From positions 1-42,521 of IMG/VR virus record IMGVR_UViG_3300048838_000291: 42,521 nt of DNA; one strand, given 5' to 3'. Source of the DNA: a virus. The notes under the pieces were generated by a model. The model made no database searches. It had not been told where the DNA came from and saw nothing but the letters and a program-made list of their open reading frames with translations. The position numbers were made by a program, and so were the translations under genes. Of this stretch, positions 6,390 through 13,626 are shown piece by piece. Within the stretch, counting starts at the first letter, position 1. Every line of letters begins with the position of its first letter.

Positions 6390-6907
6390 CAGGCACCCAC
6401 CAGGAGGTCCGTCAGCGCCTGCAGGAACGCCTCGGCCTCGTCTTCGTCGTCGCCGACATGCGTCCAGGCGACGCGGCCCAGCGCGTCCGTCGACGCCCGC
6501 TCGACGACCAGGCGCGGCTCGTCGGCGGCGTCGCGAGGAACGGCCACGATCCGAACCCGGCCGGCCCCCGTCGGCGTGCCGAGCGAAGTCCAGACCAGGC
6601 GCGCCGGCGTCTCGTCGTCGTGGTCGTCGGCGGCGACGGCAGGCAGCGGCAGTTCGAACCCGGCGAACTCGAGCCGCCCCCACAGTTCGCACAGCTGCGG
6701 CAGCGCGGCCAGGACGTCCACCAGATCGTCGTCGTTCGCTTCGCCGGACAGCATCCGGTCGCGCGCCTCACTCAGTTTCACCAGGTCCATTGCGTCAGTC
6801 TCGTTCGGCCTGCTTTCCCGTTGTGCGATCAGCCAGAACACACTGGCCACCGCGAGGTTCCGAACGGCCAGGCCATCGCCAGCCGGAACCCCTTGTTCCG
6901 ATAACAC
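6389..6907 (-). CDS. Hypothetical protein (up to 172 aa)
   Basis: The longest frame starts with GTG at 6907, directly after the TAG of the upstream gene. An internal ATG at 6790 (MDLVKLSEARDRM) is a credible alternative; neither has a clear ribosome-binding site. The protein has a helical part (LVDVLAALPQLCELWGRL) and a beta-rich acidic part (DDHDDETPARLVWTSLG, VRIVAVPRDAADEPR). No family was recognised. Confidence 0.58.
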   Translation of the reverse strand: MLSEQGVPAGDGLAVRNLAVASVFWLIAQRESRPNETDAMDLVKLSEARDRMLSGEANDDDLVDVLAALPQLCELWGRLEFAGFELPLPAVAADDHDDETPARLVWTSLGTPTGAGRVRIVAVPRDAADEPRLVVERASTDALGRVAWTHVGDDEDEAEAFLQALTDLLVGA

Positions 6908-7705
6908 CTATTCTGTTGCGTTCCCCTTCGACGGGGGTTCCGGCTCGTCGGCCGACGGCGGAAGCGGCACGCCGAACCGACGCGCCAGGGCCTCAGCCGC
7001 GCCCGGCGCCGTCGCCGCCAGCGCCCGCATCGCGTGCCCCATCACGATCTCCGCGACGTCGGCACGCTCGGCCAGGTCGAGCAGCGCCAGGAGCTCGTGC
7101 CGGTCGATGTTGTAGCGCCACAGGTCGCCGTCGAGCCGCTGGCGAAGGTTCTTGCCCGTCGGCGAGCCGATCCCCTGAGCTTCCAGTCGCGCCGGCAGAC
7201 CGACGCGCAGCAGCTGCAGCTGCTCGACCGGCCACTCGAGCCGGATCGACAGGCCGCACAGGTAGTACACCAGCAGCCCGCGGTTGCGACTGAGCCACAT
7301 CACGCGCCGAACGACAAGCCGCGCCGTCAACTGCACGACGAACCGCTCCATCGAACCGCGCTCGGGGCGGTAGAAGTGCTTCGCAGCGAGGCACAGCAGC
7401 GCCAGGATCTGTCGGTCGCTCATTGGCCCGCCCACGTGTGGCGCTAGCAGTTTCGCCCGCTCGACCGTCTGCCGGATCCGCGCCTCGTCGAGCGGAATCG
7501 GCGCGGCCGCGGCGGCGAGCACCAGGCGCCAGGCCAGGCTCTTCGGGTACGGCGCGCTGCGCACGACCGCCGGCCGCCCTTCCCACGTCCGCCCGGCCGC
7601 GGCGCGCTCGCAGTCCTCGCGGCTCAGGAACCGGTGCACCGTGCCGAACGGCTCGCCGTCGGCCAGGAAGTAGAACACGCGCACGAACTCGGTTCGCTGG
7701 CTCAT
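6908..7705 (-). CDS. Hypothetical protein (265 aa), first gene of the early operon
   Basis: The ATG at 7705-7703 opens a 265-residue product beginning MSQRTEFVRVFYFLADGEPF. It has an N-terminal beta-rich section, then a long helical region with LALLCLAAKHFYRPERG and WLSRNRGLLVYYLCGL, and an acidic Pro-rich tail. It is the first gene after the tRNA and so probably the first made from an early promoter, which I could not identify. Its composition fits a soluble helical protein. No family was recognised. Confidence 0.62.
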   Translation of the reverse strand: MSQRTEFVRVFYFLADGEPFGTVHRFLSREDCERAAAGRTWEGRPAVVRSAPYPKSLAWRLVLAAAAAPIPLDEARIRQTVERAKLLAPHVGGPMSDRQILALLCLAAKHFYRPERGSMERFVVQLTARLVVRRVMWLSRNRGLLVYYLCGLSIRLEWPVEQLQLLRVGLPARLEAQGIGSPTGKNLRQRLDGDLWRYNIDRHELLALLDLAERADVAEIVMGHAMRALAATAPGAAEALARRFGVPLPPSADEPEPPSKGNATE

Positions 7706-7821
7706 GTCGCCCCCATCGGCACACGGCCGCCCGGCCTGAAGGGAAGGAACGCGACGGCCTGCAGCCCCCTCGTCGTCGCGCAGATCCGCATCGCTGCGCG
7801 CAAGCTGCAGACCGTCACGAA
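7706..7821. other. 116-bp non-coding gap between tRNA and early operon
   Basis: This gap separates the tRNA gene from the first early gene on the minus strand. An early promoter or a tRNA 3' processing site is expected here, but I could not find a convincing -10/-35 pair. The last bases before the ATG contain GGGGGCGAC, a weak ribosome-binding site. Confidence 0.4.
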
Positions 7822-7897
7822 TGGAAGCGGGGGCGGGATTCGAACCCGCGACCTCCGGGGTATGAACCCGGCGATCTGCCAACTGATCTACCCCGCA
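7822..7897 (-). tRNA. tRNA-Met (CAU) with initiator (fMet) hallmarks
   Basis: A full 76-nt cloverleaf, including an encoded CCA, can be drawn on the minus strand. The acceptor stem pairs positions 2-7 (GCGGGG with CCCCGC), while position 1 (T) cannot pair with position 72 (T). The D stem is GATC/GATC with A11-T24. The anticodon stem is CCGGG/CCCGG around loop TTCATAC (anticodon CAT at 7864-7862). The variable loop is AGGTC and the T arm GCGGG-TTCGAAT-CCCGC. An open 1-72 pair, A11-T24 and three G-C pairs at 29-31/39-41 are the recognised determinants of bacterial initiator tRNA. It lies just after a terminator and before the early operon. An elongator Met or Ile2 tRNA is much less likely. Confidence 0.93.
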
Positions 7898-7940
7898 CCG
7901 AACGCCCGCGACGGTACCGCCCGGCCCGTCCGCTGCAGCG

Positions 7941-7979
7941 AAGAAAGATCCCCCGGCCCGCATGCTGGCAGGCCGGGGG
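7941..7979 (-). terminator. Rho-independent terminator ending the late operon
   Basis: On the minus strand a 9-bp perfect stem (CCCCCGGCC / GGCCGGGGG, plus-strand 7950-7958 and 7971-7979) with a 12-nt loop is followed by ATCTTTCTT. This is a good intrinsic terminator. It separates the structural genes from the tRNA and the early genes, the only such signal I found, so the genome may have two main transcription units. Confidence 0.7.
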
Positions 7980-8028
7980 CAAGTCCCACCGGGGAGAAGG
8001 GGGCGGCGGAACTCTCGACCCGTGCCGG

Positions 8029-8313
8029 TCACCAGGCACCGCCGATGAGCCATGCGACCAGGGCCTGCGGCCACTCGGTCACGGCGGCCAGGAGGAACAG
8101 GCCGATCGTGAAACACGCGCCGGCGGCCTCGATCGCAGGTGATGGAACTGCCGCGGCATCAGGCGGGGCAGTTCCGGGGTTTCTCGCGCCCGGCGCTATG
8201 CCTTGGGTGTGTTCACCAGGGCGGGCCCGCTGCACCTGGCTTGCAGCAGTCCGAACATCGGGCAGAGAGAACGCGTCGAGCCGCTGGCGCGGCTGGTGAT
8301 CGTGGTACGGCAT
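8029..8313 (-). CDS. Possible small membrane protein (94 aa)
   Basis: The frame opens with an ATG at 8313 preceded by AAGG at suitable spacing. The first 55 residues are Arg/Pro/Ala-rich and of low credibility, but the last 35 (ACFTIGLFLLAAVTEWPQAL, then VAWLIGGAW) form one or two hydrophobic helices. A shorter product from a later start is possible. Its position after the tail fibre gene is where a holin could lie, but nothing shows this directly. Confidence 0.38.
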   Translation of the reverse strand: MPYHDHQPRQRLDAFSLPDVRTAASQVQRARPGEHTQGIAPGARNPGTAPPDAAAVPSPAIEAAGACFTIGLFLLAAVTEWPQALVAWLIGGAW

Positions 8314-8335
8314 GCGGAACCCTTGGTGAACACAC
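8207..8335. repeat. Separated 12-bp inverted repeat
   Basis: GTGTGTTCACCA at 8207-8218 recurs as its exact reverse complement at 8324-8335, 105 bp away. On the inner side both arms continue with GGG-type sequence. The pair brackets the start of the small membrane reading frame and lies just beyond the tail fibre gene. It could be a pair of operator sites or part of a lost mobile element; I see no transposase. Confidence 0.6.
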
Positions 8336-8379
8336 GCGCCTGCTTACAGGCACGCGGCACCGGGTGCAAGCGTGCGGTT

Positions 8380-10911
8380 CTACTTCCAGAACGGCAGGCG
8401 CGACCACCTGGCGCGCTGCTCGCCGGGGAACGTGCGCGCCGGGAAGTAGCCATCGACGCTCGGGACCTCGGGCGGATCGGTCACCACGCCGTTCGGGTCC
8501 GACACGGCGAAGACGATCCAGGCCGCCGGCGGCGTGAACGCCACGGAGCCCAGGACGGTGCCAGGCGGCCCGGTCGTCAGCTGCAGCGCCACGGCGGCCG
8601 GCGTCGACGCGATCGAGCCCAGGACGCCCGCGGGGGCCGTGTCGGCGAACTCGAGCACGGCGGCCGCCGGCGTGCCGACCACCGCCTCGAGCAGCACGAC
8701 GGGACCCGTCGCGCCGAGCGTGACGCCGCACGCCGCCGGCGACGACGCGATCGAGCCGACGCGCACGCCAGGCGGCCCGGCCTCGACCTCGAGCGTGACT
8801 GTCTCGGCCTGAGCCGTGATGTTGCCGACGGTCGTTCCGTCGGCGCCCCAATCGAGCAGCGCGACGTTCTTCAGCACGCCCGGCGTCGTCGCCGACGGCG
8901 ACCACGACCAGGCCTCGGGGTCCGTCAGCGACGGGTTGCCGGTGCCGATGCGCGGCGCGGCCGGCTCCGCCGACCACGGCGACGCCAGCGGGTTGCCGGC
9001 AAACCACGGCGCGCCGCCGGTCGCGTTCGTGCCGATCGTCGGGCCGCTGATCGTGTGGCAGCTGTCGATCGTCGCCCCTTGCGCTAGCGCCTCGAACGCG
9101 GTCGGCGTGATCGAGCCGAAGACACAGTTGACGATCTCAAGCCCCGTGAAGTCACGAACCGGCAGGCCGCCGGCAATGAAGTTGGACAGGAACAGGGGGC
9201 CCGTGAACGTGCACCGCCGAATCAGCGAGTGCGTCAGGTCGCCCTCGGCCATCATGATCTGTTTGCCGTCGGCGCTGCCGCGCAGGTTGTCGAGAAGCAG
9301 CCTCGTGTGTGGCTCGCCGTTCGTAAACACCGACGACGCCGAGCCGGTGCAGTTCGTGACCGCGATGTCGCACAGGATGTCATCGCCGGTGCGTTCGGGG
9401 CCGATGCTGTAGTTGTTGCCGTGCACCGCGACGTTGTAGGGACTGCTGCCGAACTCGCCGCGCTGCCACGTCTCGATGTTGCTCGACGGCGTTCCGTTCT
9501 CGGCGACGGCAGACGGGTTCAGGTAGTCAATGAAGCTGCGGCCGCCCGTGACGCCGGTTCCGGTGATCTCGAACGCGCCGTTGTTCGCTGCCGTCGGGAA
9601 CGCGACCAGGCCGACGCCCCACTGCGGCGAGCCGAGCATGCCGGCAGCGTCTCGGCCGAAGTCGTATCCGCCGGGCGGGCCGAGCAGCCGCGCCGCGCCG
9701 CCGCCGAGCACCTGGATCTCAAACCCGGTCCCGCCGGCGTGCCGCACCCACCCTTCCACCTGGCCGGGACCTTGCGAGTAGCGGTTCAGGGCGGCGACGC
9801 ACGCGAGAACGCATGTGCTCTTGCGCGGGCCGACGACGAAGAACGCGTTGCCCAGCCAGCCCACGGCCTCGCAGTCGTAGACGAACGTCGAATCGGTGTA
9901 GCTCCACAGCGTCCCGCGTCGCAGTTCGCCGGTGACGATCGTCTTGCACGCGTCCGCGTCGGCCTGGTTCTGCGCGTACCACCCCCACGCGTTGTTGTTG
10001 CGCAGGTCGTCGGCCCAGCGAACCGACACTGTTCCGTCGTCGACGAAGTAGGCCGACCCGGTCGTGCAGCCCTCGCGCCAGACCGTTCCCTCGACACCTT
10101 CGCCGACGTAGCCATCGGGACCACCGCCCAGGATCGTGCAGCCGCGCAGTCGAATGCGCGTCTTCGTGCCGGGGCCGTTCCCCTGCATGCACACGGTGTC
10201 GACGCCCGGCGTGAACCACGGCTGGTTGAAGCGGCCCCACTGCATGCCGGCCGCGTCGGCCTCGATCTCGAGCCAATGGTCGCCGGTGCAGTGCCACGGG
10301 AACTGCGTCCCGGTCGCGCCGTTGGCGCCGCCGTAGAACACGCCGCGCGCCCGGATGAGTGCGCCGCCGCAATCGCGGTCGGCCGAGCTCGTGCCGCCGG
10401 GGTTCGCTTGCGCGAGGTAGATCGCGCGGTTCATCGTGCGCACCGCCAGGAGCCAGGTCGATCCGTCGTTGGCGTCGTCGCCAGTGTCCGCGTCGGCGTG
10501 AATCACCTTCGACGACGGCCGCCGGTCGACGCCGTCGCTGTCGTTGTGGATCGTCACAGACTCCATGACGCGGATCGACCCGTCGCTTCCGCTCGCGACG
10601 GCATCGACGACGATCGTTCCGCCTGGCAGTCGGCGATGGTCGATCAGCGCGCGGTAGCCACGGAACGGCGCCTGGCCACTGGTCACGCCAGGCATTCGCG
10701 ACGGCACGTCGGAGAAATCGGGACGCACTATCTGCCGCATCAGTGCCGAGGTGGCTCTCTGCGGCACGCCGTTGATCGTGACCTGGTAGTCGACGCGTTC
10801 GCCGGCGCCGCCGAGCGTCGATCCGACCAGCCAGGTGATCGTCGTCGTGCGATGCGACGACGGCGTTCGCCGAATGCCGCTGATCCCGATTGTGCGGCCG
10901 AGCGTGACCAC
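8380..10911 (-). CDS. Tail fibre / tailspike protein with beta-helix and C-terminal repeats
   Basis: The 843-residue product starts with GTG, three bases after the upstream stop. After an N-terminal adaptor region (about 1-130) comes a long stretch with the short turns and repeated polar strands of a right-handed beta-helix (for example HADADTGDDANDGSTW near residue 140, then IRLRGCTILGGG and GLEIVNCVFGS). Residues 695-809 are five head-to-tail 23-residue repeats of the type LGSIASTPAAVALQLTTGPP. The family is expected to bind or cut host surface polysaccharide. No catalytic residues were identified. It ends in an aromatic-basic tail RARWSRLPFWK. Confidence 0.8.
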   Translation of the reverse strand: MVTLGRTIGISGIRRTPSSHRTTTITWLVGSTLGGAGERVDYQVTINGVPQRATSALMRQIVRPDFSDVPSRMPGVTSGQAPFRGYRALIDHRRLPGGTIVVDAVASGSDGSIRVMESVTIHNDSDGVDRRPSSKVIHADADTGDDANDGSTWLLAVRTMNRAIYLAQANPGGTSSADRDCGGALIRARGVFYGGANGATGTQFPWHCTGDHWLEIEADAAGMQWGRFNQPWFTPGVDTVCMQGNGPGTKTRIRLRGCTILGGGPDGYVGEGVEGTVWREGCTTGSAYFVDDGTVSVRWADDLRNNNAWGWYAQNQADADACKTIVTGELRRGTLWSYTDSTFVYDCEAVGWLGNAFFVVGPRKSTCVLACVAALNRYSQGPGQVEGWVRHAGGTGFEIQVLGGGAARLLGPPGGYDFGRDAAGMLGSPQWGVGLVAFPTAANNGAFEITGTGVTGGRSFIDYLNPSAVAENGTPSSNIETWQRGEFGSSPYNVAVHGNNYSIGPERTGDDILCDIAVTNCTGSASSVFTNGEPHTRLLLDNLRGSADGKQIMMAEGDLTHSLIRRCTFTGPLFLSNFIAGGLPVRDFTGLEIVNCVFGSITPTAFEALAQGATIDSCHTISGPTIGTNATGGAPWFAGNPLASPWSAEPAAPRIGTGNPSLTDPEAWSWSPSATTPGVLKNVALLDWGADGTTVGNITAQAETVTLEVEAGPPGVRVGSIASSPAACGVTLGATGPVVLLEAVVGTPAAAVLEFADTAPAGVLGSIASTPAAVALQLTTGPPGTVLGSVAFTPPAAWIVFAVSDPNGVVTDPPEVPSVDGYFPARTFPGEQRARWSRLPFWK
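8485..8829 (-). repeat. Five 69-bp coding repeats (23 residues each) in the tail fibre gene
   Basis: Residues 695-717, 718-740, 741-763, 764-786 and 787-809 align without gaps. Each begins with a V/L-G-x-I-like strand, then a TPAA-like turn, a hydrophobic strand and a GPPG-like turn. The DNA copies are diverged, so the repeats are old or kept by protein-level selection. They probably form stacked beta units in a trimeric stalk or a glycan-binding module. Confidence 0.75.
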
Positions 10912-10914
10912 GGA

Positions 10915-11367
10915 TCAGATCCCGTCGAACTGCCAGTCCTGGATCGTGAGCGTTTGCCCCGTGGTCGCGAGCAGCGGCGCCGGGTTGAGCGCAGCGAACG
11001 CGATCACGTCACGGCTCGCCGGCGTCGCGTTGTCGTCGAGCAGTAGGACATAGGTCGCGCCGACGGCGTCACTCGGCAGCGTGCCGCCGCTGGCCGTGAA
11101 CGCAACGTCCGCCATCTGCACCAGCGCGCGGTCGGTCGCGTCGTCCTCGGTCAGCACGTCCCACGCCGCGGCCGAGCGCGCCACGGCGACGCCACCGGCG
11201 GTGTAGCCGTTGCCGGCGGCGACCTCGGCGAGCTCGTTCAGCGTGTTGGTGTCGACGGTCGGCGTCACGGTCGCCTTGGCGAGCGCCAGGTAGAACGTCG
11301 CCGGGACGCTCTGATTGCGGAAGAACACCTGCAGGATGCGGAACTTGCCGCGGTTCGTAACTGGCAT
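10915..11367 (-). CDS. Virion structural protein (tail-associated), 150 aa
   Basis: The ATG at 11367 follows GCGAGGGTGATCC, a good ribosome-binding site, which fixes the start within a longer frame. The product begins MPVTNRGKFRILQVFFRNQS and contains NTLNELAEVAAGNGYTAGG and VLTEDDATDRALVQ. This matches my memory of a widespread phage structural protein encoded near tail fibre genes, probably a fibre-attachment or baseplate-periphery protein. It ends in LTIQDWQFDGI. Confidence 0.72.
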   Translation of the reverse strand: MPVTNRGKFRILQVFFRNQSVPATFYLALAKATVTPTVDTNTLNELAEVAAGNGYTAGGVAVARSAAAWDVLTEDDATDRALVQMADVAFTASGGTLPSDAVGATYVLLLDDNATPASRDVIAFAALNPAPLLATTGQTLTIQDWQFDGI

Positions 11368-11371
11368 CGGA

Positions 11372-11698
11372 TCACCCTCGCTTGCGGTAGTTGCGTCGCT
11401 GCACTCGTTCCGGCGGCGTCGCCGCGGGCCCGCGCTGCAGCCGCACGGCACCCCACCCGGTCAGCGCGCCGATCACGGCCGTGACCAGCTGCGCCAGCCA
11501 GTCCAGTTCCACCGCGGCGTTCGCCTCGATCGCGCGGCGCATCGCAGTTGCTTCGTCTGCTGTCATCACGCCTCGAGCTTCCATCGCCGCAATCGACGCC
11601 AGGGCATCGGCGCGCTGTTCCGGCGTCATGCCGCACGCGACGAGCAGCACGGCCGCGGCGACGGCGAGCACGAACAGGACCAGCGCGCGACGGCTCAC
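11372..11698 (-). CDS. Predicted lipoprotein with a second membrane helix (108 aa)
   Basis: The start is GTG at 11698, overlapping the upstream TGA. The product begins with a basic residue pair, a hydrophobic segment and the lipobox LLVACG, so Cys22 is probably lipidated by the host. After a helical EF-hand-like stretch (MEARGVMTADEATAMRRAIE) a second hydrophobic helix follows (LAQLVTAVIGALTGWGAVRL) and a basic tail. It may be a spanin-like or other lysis protein, as it clusters with a secreted and a membrane protein. That role is inference. Confidence 0.62.
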   Translation of the reverse strand: MSRRALVLFVLAVAAAVLLVACGMTPEQRADALASIAAMEARGVMTADEATAMRRAIEANAAVELDWLAQLVTAVIGALTGWGAVRLQRGPAATPPERVQRRNYRKRG

Positions 11699-12072
11699 TT
11701 GCCAGACCTCGCTCGGTAGACCTCGCGGGCCATGATGAGAAGCCACGTCAGCTGCGCCGGATCACTGGCGGCGTTGGTGAAGCTGGCGAGCTCGGCGAGT
11801 GTGACGATGCCATCGCGCGGCGCCACGTCCAGGAGCTCGAGCGCCTCGGGTGCGTACTTCTGCAGGGCGACGGTCCCGTCGGTGCGGATCGCGGCGTCGC
11901 CGAGCGCCGTCAGCCAGGACAATGCCATGCTCGGCGTATCGCCCGGCACCGCGACCTCGCCGTCGCCGCCGCTGCCAGGCACCTGGCAGGACGCGGCGAA
12001 CGCGAAAGGGATCAGCGCCACCAGCAGCACCAGCGACAGCAGACACGAGAACAGTGGGAAGGTTCGCTTCAT
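11695..12072 (-). CDS. Secreted protein with signal peptide (125 aa)
   Basis: The product begins with a typical signal peptide (MKRTFPLFSC, then a hydrophobic core and AFAA), with cleavage likely near residue 27. The mature part has one cysteine and a C-terminal helical portion with DVAPRDGIVTLAELASF, which resembles an EF-hand loop. It overlaps the lipoprotein gene downstream, and both are probably exported together. No lysozyme or amidase motif is present. Function is unknown; a lysis or cell-envelope role is possible. Confidence 0.6.
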   Translation of the reverse strand: MKRTFPLFSCLLSLVLLVALIPFAFAASCQVPGSGGDGEVAVPGDTPSMALSWLTALGDAAIRTDGTVALQKYAPEALELLDVAPRDGIVTLAELASFTNAASDPAQLTWLLIMAREVYRARSGK

Positions 12073-12076
12073 TGGT

Positions 12077-12502
12077 TCACCGCTTCAGATCGGCCTCGAC
12101 CCGAACGACACGCTCGGACACTTTGGCCAGGTTCTCTTTCAGCGTGTCGAGCTTCACGCTCAACGTCGCCATGTCCGACCGCAGCCACGACGGCCCTTCC
12201 GCGGCGATCATGATGCGCTGTTCGAGCGCCGACAGCTTCTGCTGCGCCTCGAGCGCGGTAATGCGGGTCTGCTCGATCGTCAAGACGCGTTCGCCTAGCG
12301 TCAGCTGGTAGACGAGCACGCCAACGGTGACCGGCACGACGAAGCGCACCGCGACGTCCCAAAACCGATCGGCCGCGGTCTTGTGTCTCGACGCCGCCGC
12401 CGTGGACGTCGCGGCTTCGATCTTCGCCATGATGTCGCGTTCCAGCCGCGCAATCACCGCGGCGACGTCGTTCGGAATCGGCATTGTGGTTGGGTTTGTC
12501 AC
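12077..12502 (-). CDS. Membrane protein with coiled coil, possible holin-like
   Basis: The 141-residue product has an N-terminal helix, a single hydrophobic segment near residues 52-68 (FVVPVTVGVLVYQLTL) and a long C-terminal coiled coil (ITALEAQQKLSALEQRIM, LSVKLDTLKENLAKVSERV). The first ATG (12502) overlaps the upstream stop; a second ATG at 12484 follows the leader CAACCACA seen before two other genes. Proteins of this layout occur in phage lysis cassettes, but holin function is not shown. Confidence 0.6.
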   Translation of the reverse strand: MTNPTTMPIPNDVAAVIARLERDIMAKIEAATSTAAASRHKTAADRFWDVAVRFVVPVTVGVLVYQLTLGERVLTIEQTRITALEAQQKLSALEQRIMIAAEGPSWLRSDMATLSVKLDTLKENLAKVSERVVRVEADLKR

Positions 12503-12951
12503 GGGTGCAGCGCGTCGACTGCGTTCGCCAGTTCTTGGACGTTGCTAGGCCGCGAGGAAGTAAGGGCCCCGGTCCAGCTTGAGCTATCGAGCGTGACGTC
12601 TTCGCCGACGTGCGCGTGCCCGGCGTCGGCCTTCAGGCTCAACAGGAACAGGACGCTTCCGATCAGAGAATCGATCGCTGCATCGACTTCGGTCGCTCGC
12701 GTCAGCTGGTTTGTGCCGGGCGCCGCAGCGACGGAGCTCGTCGGCGCGGCCGTCGTGAACGCACCGGCGGCCGACAGCACGTATTGCGCGGTGCGCGCCA
12801 TGCGCAGCACGTCGGCGGCGTTGACGCGGATTGCGAGCTCACCCTTGCCGGTCGTGATGACGAGCGTTCCGCCGTCGATGCGGCGCACGCTGCCGGCGAT
12901 CAGGCATTGGTCGCCCTCGCTGATCGTCTGCCCGCTGTAGTCGACGGCCAT
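12499..12951 (-). CDS. Probable virion structural protein (150 aa)
   Basis: The 150-residue product begins MAVDYSGQTISEGDQCLIAG, has a beta-rich first half (GGTLVITTGKGELAIRV) and an Ala/Ser/Thr-rich second half with SLKADAGHAHVGEDVTL, which resembles the collar or repeat tracts of tail fibres. It lies between two structural genes of the tail-tip region. No family was recognised. Confidence 0.62.
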   Translation of the reverse strand: MAVDYSGQTISEGDQCLIAGSVRRIDGGTLVITTGKGELAIRVNAADVLRMARTAQYVLSAAGAFTTAAPTSSVAAAPGTNQLTRATEVDAAIDSLIGSVLFLLSLKADAGHAHVGEDVTLDSSSWTGALTSSRPSNVQELANAVDALHP

Positions 12952-12961
12952 CGCGCGCCCC

Positions 12962-13591
12962 TCACTCGATGTCGATGTGAGCCCGGAACCGTGTCAGCGT
13001 CGCGGTCGGACTGCCGACGTAGGTCGCCACTAGCTCGAGCAGATCGAGCTCGGCGACGTTGGCGTTCTGGTTCGGCACGTAGACCAGTGCCTTGTTCGCC
13101 GTGAACTCGACGCCGCCGCCGACGCCGCCCAGCGCCGTGAAGGTGCCGACGGCGCCGGAGAACAGGTCGACGGGCGAACCCGGCGTCGCGTTCGGGTAGT
13201 TCTTCAGGGCGAAGCGGACCTCGTTCCCGCTGCTCGAGGTCGAACCGGCCGCACTCACCAGCACGAGCCGCTTCACGGTGCCGGCGCGCGGCATGGTGCC
13301 GATCCATTCCGTCTTCGTTGCTGACAGCGTGCCGGCCCACCCTTCCGCCGTCACCTGCTGCGCCAGGTCCGCCGTCAGCCTGGCGACCTTGAGCCAGCCG
13401 CTGTTGGCGCCGTTGCGGACCTTCAGCCAGCCCGTCGACGTGTCCGCCCACGTCATGTACGCGACCAGCGACGGCGGTTCCGTCGCGCCGCTGTGATGCG
13501 TGCGCAGCGCCTCGAGCGACGCCGGGATCTTCGTCTTGACCGCGACGCCCAGCACGTCGCTACCGCTCGGCACTTGCCACGTTTGGACCAT
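12962..13591 (-). CDS. Probable tail-associated structural protein (209 aa)
   Basis: The 209-residue product contains two near copies of a short WLKV unit (STGWLKVRNGANSGWLKVAR), then a jelly-roll-like beta-rich C-terminus (RLVLVSAAGSTSSSGNEVRF, DLLELVATYVGSPTATLTRF). The content fits a minor fibre or baseplate-periphery protein. It is encoded directly after the J-like tail tip gene and 35 bp from it. Assignment is from context and composition. Confidence 0.6.
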   Translation of the reverse strand: MVQTWQVPSGSDVLGVAVKTKIPASLEALRTHHSGATEPPSLVAYMTWADTSTGWLKVRNGANSGWLKVARLTADLAQQVTAEGWAGTLSATKTEWIGTMPRAGTVKRLVLVSAAGSTSSSGNEVRFALKNYPNATPGSPVDLFSGAVGTFTALGGVGGGVEFTANKALVYVPNQNANVAELDLLELVATYVGSPTATLTRFRAHIDIE

Positions 13592-13626
13592 CGGGGGGAG
13601 CTTCCTTCAGGGAGTCGGGAACCGGT

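Noticed and set aside
7815-8039. 74-codon minus-strand frame over the tRNA
   Set aside because: It overlaps the tRNA and the terminator completely and has no credible protein pattern.
9229-11046. 605-codon open frame on the plus strand opposite the tail fibre gene
   Set aside because: It is antisense to a well-supported gene and Arg/Ala/Val-rich in the way expected from the complement of GC-biased codons. Similar long plus-strand frames occur opposite the J-like gene (13633-16356) and the esterase fusion (32906-34747).
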